Positions 48,241 through 58,432 of a DNA stretch of 64,000 nucleotides are shown piece after piece. The position numbers and the translations under genes are program-made. Numbering within the stretch: position 1 is the first letter of the stretch; every line of letters begins with the position of its first letter. Origin of the DNA: Siphonodentalium dalli (lineage: Eukaryota; Mollusca; Scaphopoda; Gadilida; Siphonodentaliidae); contig CP136065.1 in the NCBI GenBank assembly GCA_032622095.1, positions 153,331,577 to 153,395,576 on the forward strand, read 5' to 3'. The notes below the pieces were generated by a model. The model was not told where the DNA came from. It ran no database searches and was given only the letters and a program-made list of their open reading frames with translations.

Positions 48241-48341
48241 AAATAGTGGACCGGATCGGAAAGTACCGGACCGGGAGTGTGGACCGCCCCTGGACCGCGG
48301 ACAGGTCCAGGGCGGTCCGAACCGTCCGATCCGCATCACTA

Positions 48342-48984
48342 CCCCCACACGGCCACGTCAGTTGGTCGTGGACAGACACTGTATGCGCATAATGCGCTTG
48401 CGTAGTTATAGATCAATATAAATGGCCTCAACCACATCACCTCCGCCTGGTATATACAGTCGAGCTGTTGTTATACTCAAGGGATGATCCCGATTGATTA
48501 TATTCAAGAACAATACCACTACATCAAGATTCTCCGAATCAGTTCGAAAATAATTCCAAAGAAACCCCATGGAAGACCTATAGAGGGATGTGTGTCGATT
48601 GACAGTGAGTGGATCATGTAATCTAATATGGACTGTTCTCATAATTACATAACAAAGGAGCGCTATATACCGGACATTGATATCGAAGGACATTGATTGG
48701 AGATGATTGCATGCAACAAACTTATCTCACGATCTTATAAGAATAGCAGATGTGTAGAGGACACGAGTGTGTAAATGTACCCAAAGCCTGCGTGGGCAAC
48801 GGTAATAAGAACCATATTCGTTCTCGGCTCACCGATTTATACTCTGTCAAAACATCAAGTTAAGAGCGCTGGGAAAGCTTGAGTCTGCTTGACCACGTGA
48901 CATTCCAGGAACTTCGATGGAATTCCTAGGTCTGAAAATATATCTTATACAATATTATGCATTGTGTTCCCGCAATAAAATCTC
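48342..48984. other. Non-coding spacer
   Basis: Nothing recognised; a 95-codon minus-strand frame at 48406-48693 has no features. Confidence 0.2.
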
Positions 48985-49220
48985 CAAGAGTGGCCCAGCC
49001 ATTGTCCACACCTAAACATCGAAAGCAATTAGCGCGGTCATAAAAGTTGCGAATACATACATCCTGCAAAAAGTCTAACCGGTACGCAATGTAGCTAGTA
49101 ATTTAAAATCATATTTCCTAAAATAACTCACATCGTTTGAAACCGGAAATGTGTTGTTCTGCGATGTATCCCCATCGCTCCATCGACACGGCCAGATCAG
49201 CCAAGCAGTAAACACCCATA
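48985..49220 (-). repeat. Dispersed repeat, inverted copy of 33406-33640
   Basis: Minus-strand reading gives GTTTACTGCTTGGCTGATCTGGCC-like text, GGGATACATCGCAGAACAAC, then GACCGCGCTAATTGCTTTCG, ATGTTTAGGT and CAATGGCTGGGCC, in the same order as 33406-33640. Moderate identity. Confidence 0.5.
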
Positions 49221-49705
49221 TAGGGCGTAATGGTTATTCGCAAATGATTTATCTAACTTATCAGTATGACCAGGGCTGCACATACATGACGAGAAGACAG
49301 TCGTTATAATAGTTTATGATTTCTCAATTAAATATTCATTATCTCGAGAAGTTACCGGCATAATAAAATGTGATCCCGCGATGACAATAGGTCGCGCATA
49401 TAAAGTTTTCTCAGACGAATAAAATATGATTTAGTTTCCCGCGTTTTAAACATTGTCGGCGATCACTACAACTTTATTTGTGTCTTATTGTAAACTAAAT
49501 GTGTCAGCAAAGAATGCGGCCTCTGTGCACATGGTGCCTAGCTCAGGGCACAAAGTAACTAATTTTACACTGGGCGAACCGCAATGGTACGGCATCCAAT
49601 CTACATTATATACAAGAAACCCATGCAGAAACCAGGACAAATTATCCAAGAGAAAGCCGATTTTATTAACATTTTGCTCAAGGGTTCTTGTGTAGTTATT
49701 TTTCT
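49221..49705. other. Non-coding spacer
   Basis: Short frames only; nothing recognised. Confidence 0.2.
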
Positions 49706-49708
49706 CAC

Positions 49709-49816
49709 TGAGAGCTTTCCGATGAATGGCAACAAGACATATTTCCGACTAAATCCTGAAAAGTTACCCATAATTCTGCTGTGGATAAGGAGTCGATTAT
49801 TTAGGGCATTACTGTA
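49709..49816 (-). mobile_element. TA-flanked MITE, half copy
   Basis: GAGAGCTTTCCGATGAATGG, then AACAAGACATATTTCCGACT, CTGAAAAGTTACCCATAATT, GTCGATTATTTAGGGCATTA and CTG-TA form one complete arm plus the central GGAAAGCTCTC of the 2062-2260 family. The other arm is missing. Confidence 0.75.
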
Positions 49817-50320
49817 TGTCATATAACGACTGAAATAACTATTAACCCCAATAAATCTTCTTTCAAAAACACATTTGCGATTAAACTGCTGGTGGAACAC
49901 TTCTGTCGCGGTTTATATTGTATGCTGTAGACTTATATAATAGTATCTCCCCAAATCACCATTAGACGCAACAATCGTTAGTACAAATTAGACTCGCGCG
50001 TAATGAACTTCTCACATATTGTGTTTATTTTGTCGCGAAATTCCGATATCCACTCAGGCTCCACTGACTGGTGCTCCCGAGGGCCGGGGATCTATTGAGT
50101 CGCTTGAGTCTCCGTGATGGCTCCATCGCATGCAGGCAGTCAATTCTTCAGTCCACAACAGGCACAACGCTATATTTACAAAGCTATACTCAAGCGATCT
50201 GCATGGGGTCTTATAATCGGGGAAACAGCATGTACGAAGCATGCACGCATGCGTACTGGCGAAAACATGTAAACACGAGGTATACGTGGCTCTTGAGCGT
50301 TGAGGGAATATCCATGCACA
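49817..50320. other. Non-coding spacer
   Basis: Nothing recognised. Overlapping 97- and 118-codon frames on opposite strands (50054-50427) lack features. Confidence 0.2.
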
Positions 50321-50324
50321 GTTG

Positions 50325-51415
50325 TTCGATTCTCCAACTTTCTGCATTCCTTGAATATAAAAATTCCAAACTCTGCGAAAATCATTTTCTCTCCCCAGTA
50401 TTTGCGACGGCTATACAGTATATATAGATAAGAAGCGTGGCTCTTCGTTGTGTTTCTTGCATCACACTTTATACTTCACTATAAACATATAAACTGATAT
50501 TGCATGCATGGTGGAGTGTCAAACTTTTAATTTATAGCTGCACATGCACCTACTTCTATATCAAAATTTCATATTCTGAGAATTTCATTTTCTCTCTATC
50601 GTATTGCATTTGCGAAGGTAAGTATAGATTAAAGGCGTGGCTTTTCGTGGTACACGTTTCTTGTGAGAGTGTCCAACTTTGATTTTCAATTGCAGATATA
50701 AATTCTCATTAAAACGGTACATTTCAGAAGTGAAAATCGGGAAAATTCGATGTAATGGTATCGATCAGTATTGTTCATTTATGAGAGCCATATAGATCCG
50801 CTAAGATAAATATATAATATTTTCATCATTGTTCTTCGGGTCGTAACTCTGTCGTTGGAATTCTATAGCAGAAAATCGCCGGCGACACAAATGCCCGGAT
50901 GCACCATGCAGCACCCCTTCAAAACCAAGATTCTCCGGCAACTCTGCATGGTAACTTCATTATTTCATTTGCAAAGGCAAGTACAGACAAGAAGCGCAGC
51001 TCTCCATTAATGACATTATGTTTACGAGTGTCCAACTTTTATTTCGTTTCAAGATCAACGTTACCAACTATATGTGCCCCTCATCTTGAGTTGCGGCCAG
51101 CGATATGGATTGTTATAGTCAGGAAACTGCAAAGACGCATGCATGCAGGAACCGAAGCATGCGAAAACAATGAACATTCATATAGAGACGTGACAACTTG
51201 AAGGTGTTGATTCTCCAACCCTTCAAGACCAAAATTCTTAACTCTGGGGACACCATCTTCTCTTGCATTTGCGAAGGCAAGTATACATGCACGAATGGCG
51301 CAGCTCATCGTGGTGTTCAACTTTTATTTTCCAATTGCGAGTCTCCCCCCTCAAAATCGAAAGTCAAAATACTTAACTTCATCCCATGCATGACGAGGGA
51401 CAAGACGGCATAGCT
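50325..51415. repeat. Four diverged, irregularly spaced repeat modules
   Basis: Each module has a TTCTCCAAC/CCAAGATTCT-like block, AACTCTG, a TTTCTCT..GCATTTGCGAAGG(C/T)AAGTAT core (50400, 50603, 50968, 51264), a GAA(G/T)(G/C)GC(G/A)(C/T)(G/A)(G/C)CT box, and a GTGTCCAACTTTTATTTTC box. The core resembles a 5' splice site (AAGGTAAGTAT) in one module, but the sequence upstream is not an open exon in any consistent frame. Confidence 0.5.
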
Positions 51416-52790
51416 TAATTCCCTCTTTAGTTTGCACGGACCTTCCAATGGGCTGGGAAATGGCATCGCTTTCCTCTTAATTGGCCATGCACCCTTTGAC
51501 CGCGTATATGTATATTGCCGTTAAAGATATTACGACTGTCACGCAATATTCAAAACAGTGTTATAATCATGTTTGAATTTCCAACATCATTGCACAAATC
51601 GAAATTTCAATACATTATGATTTGACAACAAGAAAGTTGTTTGAAAATAGGCCATTTAACATTGAAAGTATGCGCGGATATTACAATTATGGTGGACAGA
51701 GAATTTCCAATGCAGCAAGCGATCGACACAGTCGCTGATTGGTAGAAAATATCTGCTAATACTCATTTGATTGACAGCTGTGCACGGAAAGGACTATTCT
51801 TTAGTTCGCTGTGGCAACGAGTGGACCTAGACCACACCCTCTTGGCCTGGACAATTGGAGGGGTGGCAAATGAGGAGGTTACCAACATAATCAATTTGTT
51901 CTTGAAAAATTACTATTCTCATTTACCATGATACATAAGCATGGCTGAAGCGCTGGCTCGTCAGACTGAAACTTAGATTTAATTGACTTTGAAAGTCCTG
52001 TTTGTTCCGGAGGCATTTCTCAGTCTGTAATTTGTCAGGAATCACACACTTCACAAAGTGAAATACTCTGGTATCTGTCAAGAAAGAATGAACGCTCCCT
52101 TGTGATCAATAAAACACTGGTATAGCAGGGCTACATTCGGTTTAATGTGGATTAACAAAACTTCCAAACTGCCACATCGTGTCTATAAATCAAGAGAATA
52201 CCAGACTATAGAACATGCCTGTACTCGGTTTAATGTACACTCCTAAATTAAATCACATGTAATCTACCACCTCAGGCATAGCAAATTCATCGGGGGATAC
52301 CAGGCTGTGGTATAGGCCTATAATGGACTCAGTGTGGAAGTGGATTAACACATCTCCCGTTCGCGCGATCGACACCTCAATGTCACTTGCAGTAAATGCT
52401 GGATGACACACACCATGCAAGAATCAATATAGACCTTGATCAGATGGAATTTGATGACAGAGCGCCGGTTATATGATTACGTATACTGCTGCCTTGTCAT
52501 GCTTGGATGTAACCTTTAAATACGTGTGGCCGGTACGCGTGAAATTATCACCGATAAGGCATGGTGATAATTGCCACGATGGGAGGTCATCATAATTTAT
52601 TGAGAGATATGACATTGTCATTGCTATAAGCGATATCACTGAGTCGCGGCCATATTGGATTCATCCAGCCCCGTGGTTTAAGTGCTTTCCATATATGGAA
52701 CTGTTCAGTATTCGTGATTCCATATATGGAGCATTTGAATATTAATGAATGTCGGTAAAATATCCGGACCCCGCGCGGTGTGATTATTGG
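51416..52790. other. Non-coding stretch
   Basis: No gene is supported. CCATATATGGA is repeated at 52689 and 52719. Nothing else was recognised. Confidence 0.25.
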
Positions 52791-52794
52791 TATG

Positions 52795-53035
52795 TGAACA
52801 CAGTGACCAATGCAGTGTGATTGAGCTGTGAACATAATAACTAATGTAGTGGGATTGGTCTATAAACTCATTGACTATAATAGAGTGGGTTGGTCCGTGA
52901 ACATATTGACATGTATATTGACTTATGCAATGGGCCGGGAAGGAATGTGAACACATTGACAAATCAATGCAGTGGGATTGGTCAGTGAACACTTTGACGA
53001 ATGCAGTGGGATCACATTGACTGACGCAGCGACGT
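52795..53035. repeat. Minisatellite, ~40-bp unit
   Basis: Units built from TGCAGTGGGATTGGTC and GTGAACACATTGACAAA repeat about six times with drift. The 149-codon minus-strand frame at 52705-53154 is produced by the repeat and is not a gene. Confidence 0.75.
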
Positions 53036-53385
53036 GGCTGTCGTAATGCTATTGTGTAAGTCGCTAAATATAGATCCGACCGAACACGCGGATCGATACA
53101 CAAATTCCAAGTTGGTATAGGATTAGCGGACAGTATTATACTATCATTAATCATATTTTATCTCGGAACATCTGCATCCCGGTAACTTATTACGCCACCG
53201 TAGTGTGGTGTTTCTAGCTTTTGGTTTTTTGATATCGCATGGTCGATCGATAATTCACTGGGTGATTGTACATTCGGCAAACCTCGTCAGATTCCGTCAC
53301 CGTTTCATCGTACCGATAATTACGAGAGTACAACTAAGATTGGCACATGTGTTTATGTCACCGGTGTAATTGTGGGGACATGCTT
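53036..53385. other. Non-coding spacer
   Basis: Nothing recognised. Confidence 0.2.
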
Positions 53386-53387
53386 CT

Positions 53388-54160
53388 ATTATGAAGGTTT
53401 GCTATCCCGAAGGTCCGCTATTCCGAAGGTTCTCTATTCCGAAGGTTTTTGTTATTTTTAGGTTAATTCTATATTTTAAAGTATTGAGACTAATTTGAGA
53501 GGGTTCATTTTCACAAAGATTCTTTATATGGAGTGTGCGCTCACATCCGAACTGATCATGCGCGCACACCGATACAGATACAGGAGGAAATAACTTAACT
53601 TAGAACATTAAATGTGATTTTGTTTTGTTTTCGCTGGTTTTCTTGAGATTTTATGTCATTACGTGGGCCCATACCTTTGAATTCTTGGCATATACTATGA
53701 ATGTTGTGGTATATATGGACCCTCCCGCATTGGGACATGACATAGGTTCAGTTGACTTAAGTGGTGTTCTGTGTGTGCTCCAATTTGGAGTTCAATATTT
53801 TAAGGGCCAAGTTTAGAATTTTATGGGTCCATACCTTTGAACTCTGGGCATATAATATGAATATTGGGGGGCATGTCTCTATTCCGAAGGTTCACTATCC
53901 CGAAGGTCCACTATTCCGAAATTTCTCTGAATGTTCGCTATTCCGAAGGTTCACCAATCCGAAGGTTCGTTATTCCGAAGGTTCTGTGTTCCAAAGATTT
54001 TTTTTATTTTAAGGTTAAGTCTATATTCTAAAGTAACGAGAGGGTTCATTATCACGAAGATTCTTTTTATGAAGGAAATAACGTAAAACATTAAATGTGA
54101 TTTTGTTTTGTTTTCGAGGGTTTTCTTGAGTTTAATGTCATTACGTATGACCTTATTTCT
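53388..54160 (+). repeat. Duplicated segment with TTCCGAAGGTTCACTA tandem units
   Basis: Short arrays of CTATTCCGAAGGTTCG-type units lie at 53393-53447 and 53878-53995. Each is followed by the same text (TTTTTAGGTTAATTCTATAT, GAGAGGGTTCATT, CACGAAGATTCTTT, AACATTAAATGTGATTTTGT, TTTTCTTGAG, TTATGTCATTACGT). A CCATACCTTTGAA(T/C)TCT(T/G)GGCATATA block is also doubled (53669 and 53828). This indicates a direct duplication with an offset of about 485 bp. Confidence 0.7.
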
Positions 54161-54395
54161 CATTACATATTCACGCCAAGGAGCCCACACAATTGCTATG
54201 TTACGATGCGTTTTAATGTGATTATGTGTGACCTAATATCTCAATAATCTGAGGCAAGAGTACGCCTGCTAAAGGCGAATTATAACAGTTGGGGGTATAA
54301 CGCTCAATAAATACTGGAGGCTATAACAAACTGCGCAGTAGAATATCGCTGAATGGACGAGTATGAGATGAGCCTAAATGCAATTGTGACTTTGT
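54161..54395. other. Non-coding spacer
   Basis: Nothing recognised. Confidence 0.2.
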
Positions 54396-54600
54396 TTAAA
54401 GGCCCACTTAATTTTCGAGTCATTAATTTTTTATAGTATATACGGTTTTAATAACAATTTATGCCATAAAATTTGAATAAACTACTATAATTCATCACCA
54501 TTTGAAAGGCAGAATACTTCTATCTCCTAGTTTGAAACACCTTCAAAATACCGCGTCGTATATCTAGCAATTAGCAACCAACATGTCCTCCTCGGCTTTC
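54396..54600 (+). mobile_element. TTAA-flanked MITE family 3, left half copy
   Basis: TTAA-AGGCCCACTTAATTTTCGA followed by an A/T-rich zone including TTTATGCCATAAAATTTGAA matches the left end of 39538-39971. The right terminus is absent, perhaps removed by the insertion that begins near 54600. Confidence 0.6.
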
Positions 54601-54604
54601 CATA

Positions 54605-55185
54605 GAATTCAACGTAATTTGATACTTATGGGTATTTGTGTCCGGGAAGTGTTTTGAACGGGTCAAATCGTGACCCCGACCTGACCTTGACCATTAAAAC
54701 TGTCAATGCAAGGTCAATTTGGGTAAAACGGACAAATTTCGGCGAAATTTGATACCTAGGGATACTTTGGTCCGAGGAGAGTTTTGAACGGGCAAATCGT
54801 GACCTCGGCCTGACCTTGACCTTCAATATGGCCAATCAAAGGTCAACTCGGATAAAACGGATAGATTTCGACGAAATTTGATACCTATGGGTACTTTTGT
54901 CGGGGGGGGGGGGTGTTTTGGACGGGTCAAATCATGACTCTGACCTTACCTTGACCTTCAAAATTGTTAATTAAAGGTCAAGTTGGGTAAAACGGACGGA
55001 TTTCGACGAAATTTGATACCTATGGGTAGTTTTCTACGGGTGGGGGTGTTTTGGACTGGACAAATCATGACCCTGACCTGACCTTGACTTTCGAAATAGT
55101 CAATTGAAGGTCAAATCGCACCTTTCACCGGAAAGCAGATGGGAAACAGCCCGGGTGAAGTCGGGCCTATCAGCTTGTGTAATAA
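54605..55185 (-). mobile_element. Tandem-core element, minus-strand relative of the ACTAGAAGGTGACC family
   Basis: On the minus strand, a head related to CCCGACTTCACCCGGGCTGT (55145-55175) is followed by four or five ~118-bp units, each with GGTCAAGGTCAGGTC, GGGTCA(C/T)GATTTG(A/C)CCC, TCCAAAACAC and GTATCAAATTTCGTCGAAAT. The core logic matches 33894-36772, but the microsatellite tail is missing. A poly-G run of 11 lies at 54903-54913. Confidence 0.65.
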
Positions 55186-55580
55186 AGAAGACAGTTTGAT
55201 GAAAGTAATGTATGCCACGAGAAACGGGAAAACTTGAAATATGGAAGTACGCAAATTTCCGCATAAAATTTGAAAGCTAGTTTATAGAATAATTGTATTA
55301 TTATTTATATTTATGGCTAATAATACGATCTTGGTGGCGTTACCATTTCTGACTATGGTTTTCTTGTTCGCAATGTTACCACGAAACCATGCACAGTAGC
55401 ATCGAGGTGATATATAACCATGATGCTTATCATATTCAGCAAGTCGGGAGAGTGCAACTATTTTGTGAAAGGGATTTAACCAAGTTGTTACAGGGCCAAG
55501 GTCTTTTCGCAAGATTCTAAAATCCGAGAAAATAGATTTTGTTTGAAACCCACCCTCAAATTCTCCTTTCTTTCTTATTT
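55186..55580. other. Spacer with the 33735-33893 shared repeat
   Basis: 55300-55367 matches 33800-33870 in the same orientation. The rest is not recognised. Confidence 0.4.
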
Positions 55581-55585
55581 GTAAC

Positions 55586-55712
55586 GGGGCACTTTTTGTC
55601 GCTTTCGGCGCGCGCCGAAACCACGCTAATGGCGCACATTTTGTCGCTTCGGCGCTTTCGGCGCGTCACTGATGGCGCAATTTTTGTCGCTTTCGGCGCG
55701 CGTCGAAAGCGC
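55586..55712. repeat. CpG-rich triplicated unit
   Basis: TGGCGCA(C)ATTTTTGTCGC followed by TTTCGGCGCGC occurs three times (55588, 55630, 55672) with inverted CGCGCGCCGAAA text between. This is a marked local CpG peak in AT-rich DNA. Confidence 0.75.
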
Positions 55713-55906
55713 CATTAGCAAGTGGACCTAATAGGAGTCCATAGTATGCCACTGATTCGGAAGACATAACTAACCAGGTTGTCTAGTGTCTCATTTCAGA
55801 TCCTTTCATTTCAGACGGCGTGTTCCCACGGGTTCAACTTGGTATGTTGTTGGCATGGCGCACGGTGAGCCAAAAATGAAGAGACTCGAAGCAAGAATTG
55901 GATAAC

Positions 55907-56052
55907 TACAGTGATGCCCAAAGTAATTGACCACTTAACCACAGCATAATTATGGGTAATTTTTCAGCATTTAGTCGGAAATATGGCTTGATGCCATTCA
56001 TCGGAAAGCTCTCGCTGTGGTTAAGTGGTCAATTACTTTGGGAATTACTGTA
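55907..56052. mobile_element. TA-flanked MITE, asymmetric copy
   Basis: TA-CAGTGATGCCCAAAGTAATT, then GACCACTTAACCACAGC, GGGTAATTTTTCAGCATTTA, GTCGGAAATATGGCTTGATG, GGAAAGCTCTCGC and the short inverted arm ending CAATTACTTTGGGAATTACTG-TA. The left arm is full length; the right arm lacks its inner ~50 bp. Its outer TIR bases have changed in parallel on both arms. Confidence 0.8.
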
Positions 56053-56091
56053 CCAATAATTTCGCGACTACCTTTTTTGATTAACAATTCA

Positions 56092-56615
56092 TTAAAGGTA
56101 GTCAATCTGGCAAACCTGTCTTTGTTATGTTACGACCCTGCACGTCCGGGATAAATGAATTTTGGTTAATTGTGAGTATAAATACAGACGAGAACGCGAT
56201 GCTGACATATAAACATTTTAAATAATTAAACCCACCCATCAAAGCTCAGAGTGATCATATATCGAATTTTGAAGTTTGTTATTTCTCGAGATGTGCAATT
56301 AAATATGGCCCAGGAACACGTGGTCAAACGGAAGGTCTCGGACAAATCTGCGAATGAAGATGGATAACTCTAAAATCAAGTGATAATACGGCCAAATTTC
56401 GTGATACTTAAGTGATAATCCGGCCATATTTTGTTGAACAAAATGTTGATAGCATAGTAAAAAAAAAGTTTTGGGAAATTTGATACCATAGTTGACAAGT
56501 GGTTAGCTTTATTTTGTTGCAATAAATCGATTCTGATAACTAAAACGTATTTTGAAGAAATGTTGTTGTTGTTGTTGTTGTATGGGGACCGTCTGATCGG
56601 GTTGCGTACCTTTAA
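56092..56615. mobile_element. TTAA-flanked MITE family 2, copy C, with internal insertion
   Basis: TTAA-AGGTAGTCAATCTGGC opens and GTCTGATCGGGTTGCGTACCT-TTAA closes. One arm retains AACCCACCCATCAAAGCTCA, AGTGATCATATATCG and GATGGATAACTCTAAAATCA; the other is replaced by unrelated DNA, including AAGTGATAAT(A/C)CGGCCA repeated at 56376 and 56411. A (TTG)n run lies at 56561-56580. Confidence 0.65.
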
Positions 56616-57580
56616 CTATTCTTGGCAAAACACCATCCACTCTTGCATTAGCGCCCACTTCTCACTGAGGTCGTGGTATTTATCTTGTTGTATGAATATT
56701 TACCCAAGCCTTGTTTATTTAATTGGGTTATACGAAAGTTATGACTGGAATACAATGGGTCAGATATATAATCGATTATGACGCAAACGTGGCTTATATG
56801 CATGGGGATTGAAAATTTACATGCGAACTCATGTCAGGGACGTGGCTATATGGTCTCCGTTCGGGGAGGGGGGTGTCGAAGCAAACAATTCGGAAATGGC
56901 CAAGAATAAGCCTAGGCTTACTGCCATGCAGATCCCCTATCATATGTATGTTTGTGTATGTTATATTTGTATTTATGTGCCTACTTGAGAAATAAAATAT
57001 TGTTTATACTAAGCAAACAATATTCCCAAATTCGCGAAATTTGCACCCCACCCGCATGGATACCCCTCAAAATGTTGCTGTTTCAATCCCCAAGTTTAAT
57101 ACTTACTGATTGAAAAATCAAACTATGAGAACAATTTCAACCTATATTTGCTGTAAAATTTTCAACTAATGTTGTGCCAGGCATGGCATTTCCAACTTTT
57201 TGAAAATTTAGGGATTTTTTTTTAGAGGGGGGGTCTCACTTTCCCTGTCGCCACATCCCTGATTCAATACGTATAACGACACATGAAACAGGAGACTTCG
57301 ATGTTAAACTTTCATGTCACGATTCCAGCGCCGTGTCTGTGGGTTATAATTATACATTAATTAGTTCGACAAGCATGACATGCAATTAGTATGCCAATTA
57401 ATGGTGACACGACTGTATAAAACGCAACAATGCTTATAGAAGAATTACCCAGTTTATTTCAGAAACGTTTCGATAAAATAAATCTGTTTATATTTATAGA
57501 AGTGAATAATGTGTTAATGGAAATACTTATGTAGAGATTTTGTTCATCAAACAAATAATTAATGCACTAAACTTTAACTT
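56616..57580. other. Non-coding stretch with dispersed-repeat fragments
   Basis: 57090-57210 is a relative of 37905-38035. 57236-57265 (GTCTCACTTTCCCTGTCGCC) is an inverted relative of CGACAGGGAGACCCCCC at 32435. AGGGACGTGGC occurs at 56837. No gene is seen. Confidence 0.35.
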
Positions 57581-57781
57581 TTTCTACACTAAATTCTCAT
57601 CGATGAGTAGTTATCCATTGGGACATGTCCTGATAATAAGTTCAACACAACAAAGGACCATATAAAATAAGAATTATTCCGCAAGTGTGTCACGTGTCGT
57701 CTGTTTATATCACCGAACACCCCTTCAAATGAGTAATAGACCATTCCAGTGTAAACTAATATTATAAAAGAATGGAAAAAT

Positions 57782-57982
57782 TCATGTAGTAAAGACAGGG
57801 CTACTACCAAGATATTCCGACTCGAATTTTGTGAACCGGACACCATCTGCTGTTAGTGTGTCCATCATCAAGCTAAACAAATCCAGATATGTTTTAATAG
57901 ACGTGTTGCTGAAATCATTTTTTTGTTCGTCGATACTTACTTTACCTGTTAGTGTATGTTCATCCGCATATACCTCCTTCAT
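57782..57982 (-). CDS. Possible terminal exon of an unidentified gene
   Basis: The minus-strand frame reads MKEVYADEHTLTGKVSIDEQ, then KNDFSNTSIKTYLDLFSLMM, and ends GSSPVFTT with a stop. It has balanced, amphipathic composition unlike the AT-driven noise frames around it. It stays open upstream through CAHELSE, up to a possible acceptor-like region (pyrimidine-poor, CAG near 57987). No family was recognised and no partner exon is visible, so it could equally be a chance frame or a transposon fragment. Confidence 0.25.
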   Translation of the reverse strand: MKEVYADEHTLTGKVSIDEQKNDFSNTSIKTYLDLFSLMMDTLTADGVRFTKFESEYLGSSPVFTT

Positions 57983-58290
57983 TTCTGATAACTCATGGGC
58001 ACAGTATATATGTATGAGGTGTTTTGTTTTTTTTTCGCGATCCTGAACATTTATTTATCTCTTATTATGGTTATATTTTGATCGTTGCCAAAATTACCTG
58101 GAAAATTCTCATGAAATTATTCATACATGTAGTTGGCTATCTATTGCCCATTTGGGTTTGATATATATTGGAATGAACTTATATTACTATGCATGTGAAC
58201 GCACCCTAAGATACCAATGAACTAATCTAAAGTTTCCAAAATATGCTTGCCACAATATATATATTTTTTCTGCCACGGTAACCACAAGTC
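57983..58290. other. Non-coding spacer
   Basis: AT-rich; nothing recognised. Confidence 0.2.
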
Positions 58291-58291
58291 C

Positions 58292-58432
58292 AGAGAGAGA
58301 GAGAGAGAGATGTTTTATTGCCTCCTTGAAGGAGAGATATGTGTACAGGTATATACATGTTTATGAATACAACAGTGACATTCAAACTAAATCAATTTCA
58401 CTTATATGAGGTTGGTTGACCTTTTGCATTGG
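58292..58432 (-). mobile_element. 3' untranslated end and (CT)n tail of the non-LTR retrotransposon
   Basis: On the minus strand the ORF2 stop (58433) is followed by ~120 bases, then CCTTGAAGGAGGCAATAAAA, the AATAAA signal, and a (TC)n tail ending about 58294. A simple-repeat tail just after AATAAA is typical of the 3' end of several non-LTR clades and marks the insertion end. Confidence 0.75.

Larger units (their letters stand above)
46004..48341. mobile_element. Segment with hAT-like inverted ends and GGACCGG-rich subterminal regions
   Basis: The left end TAGTGATGGGGACCGG and the inverted right end TAGTGATGCGGATCGG match at 14 of 16 positions. Both are followed by over 100 bp rich in GGTCCGGTCC/GGACCGG motifs in both orientations (46014-46132 and 48249-48330). 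This is the style of hAT termini with subterminal binding repeats. No 8-bp target duplication was found. The interior holds the 341-codon frame described separately and about 1.2 kb of unrecognised sequence. Confidence 0.55.

Noticed and set aside
52705-53154. 149-codon minus-strand frame with DQSHCI repeats
   Set aside because: It is produced by the ~40-bp minisatellite.
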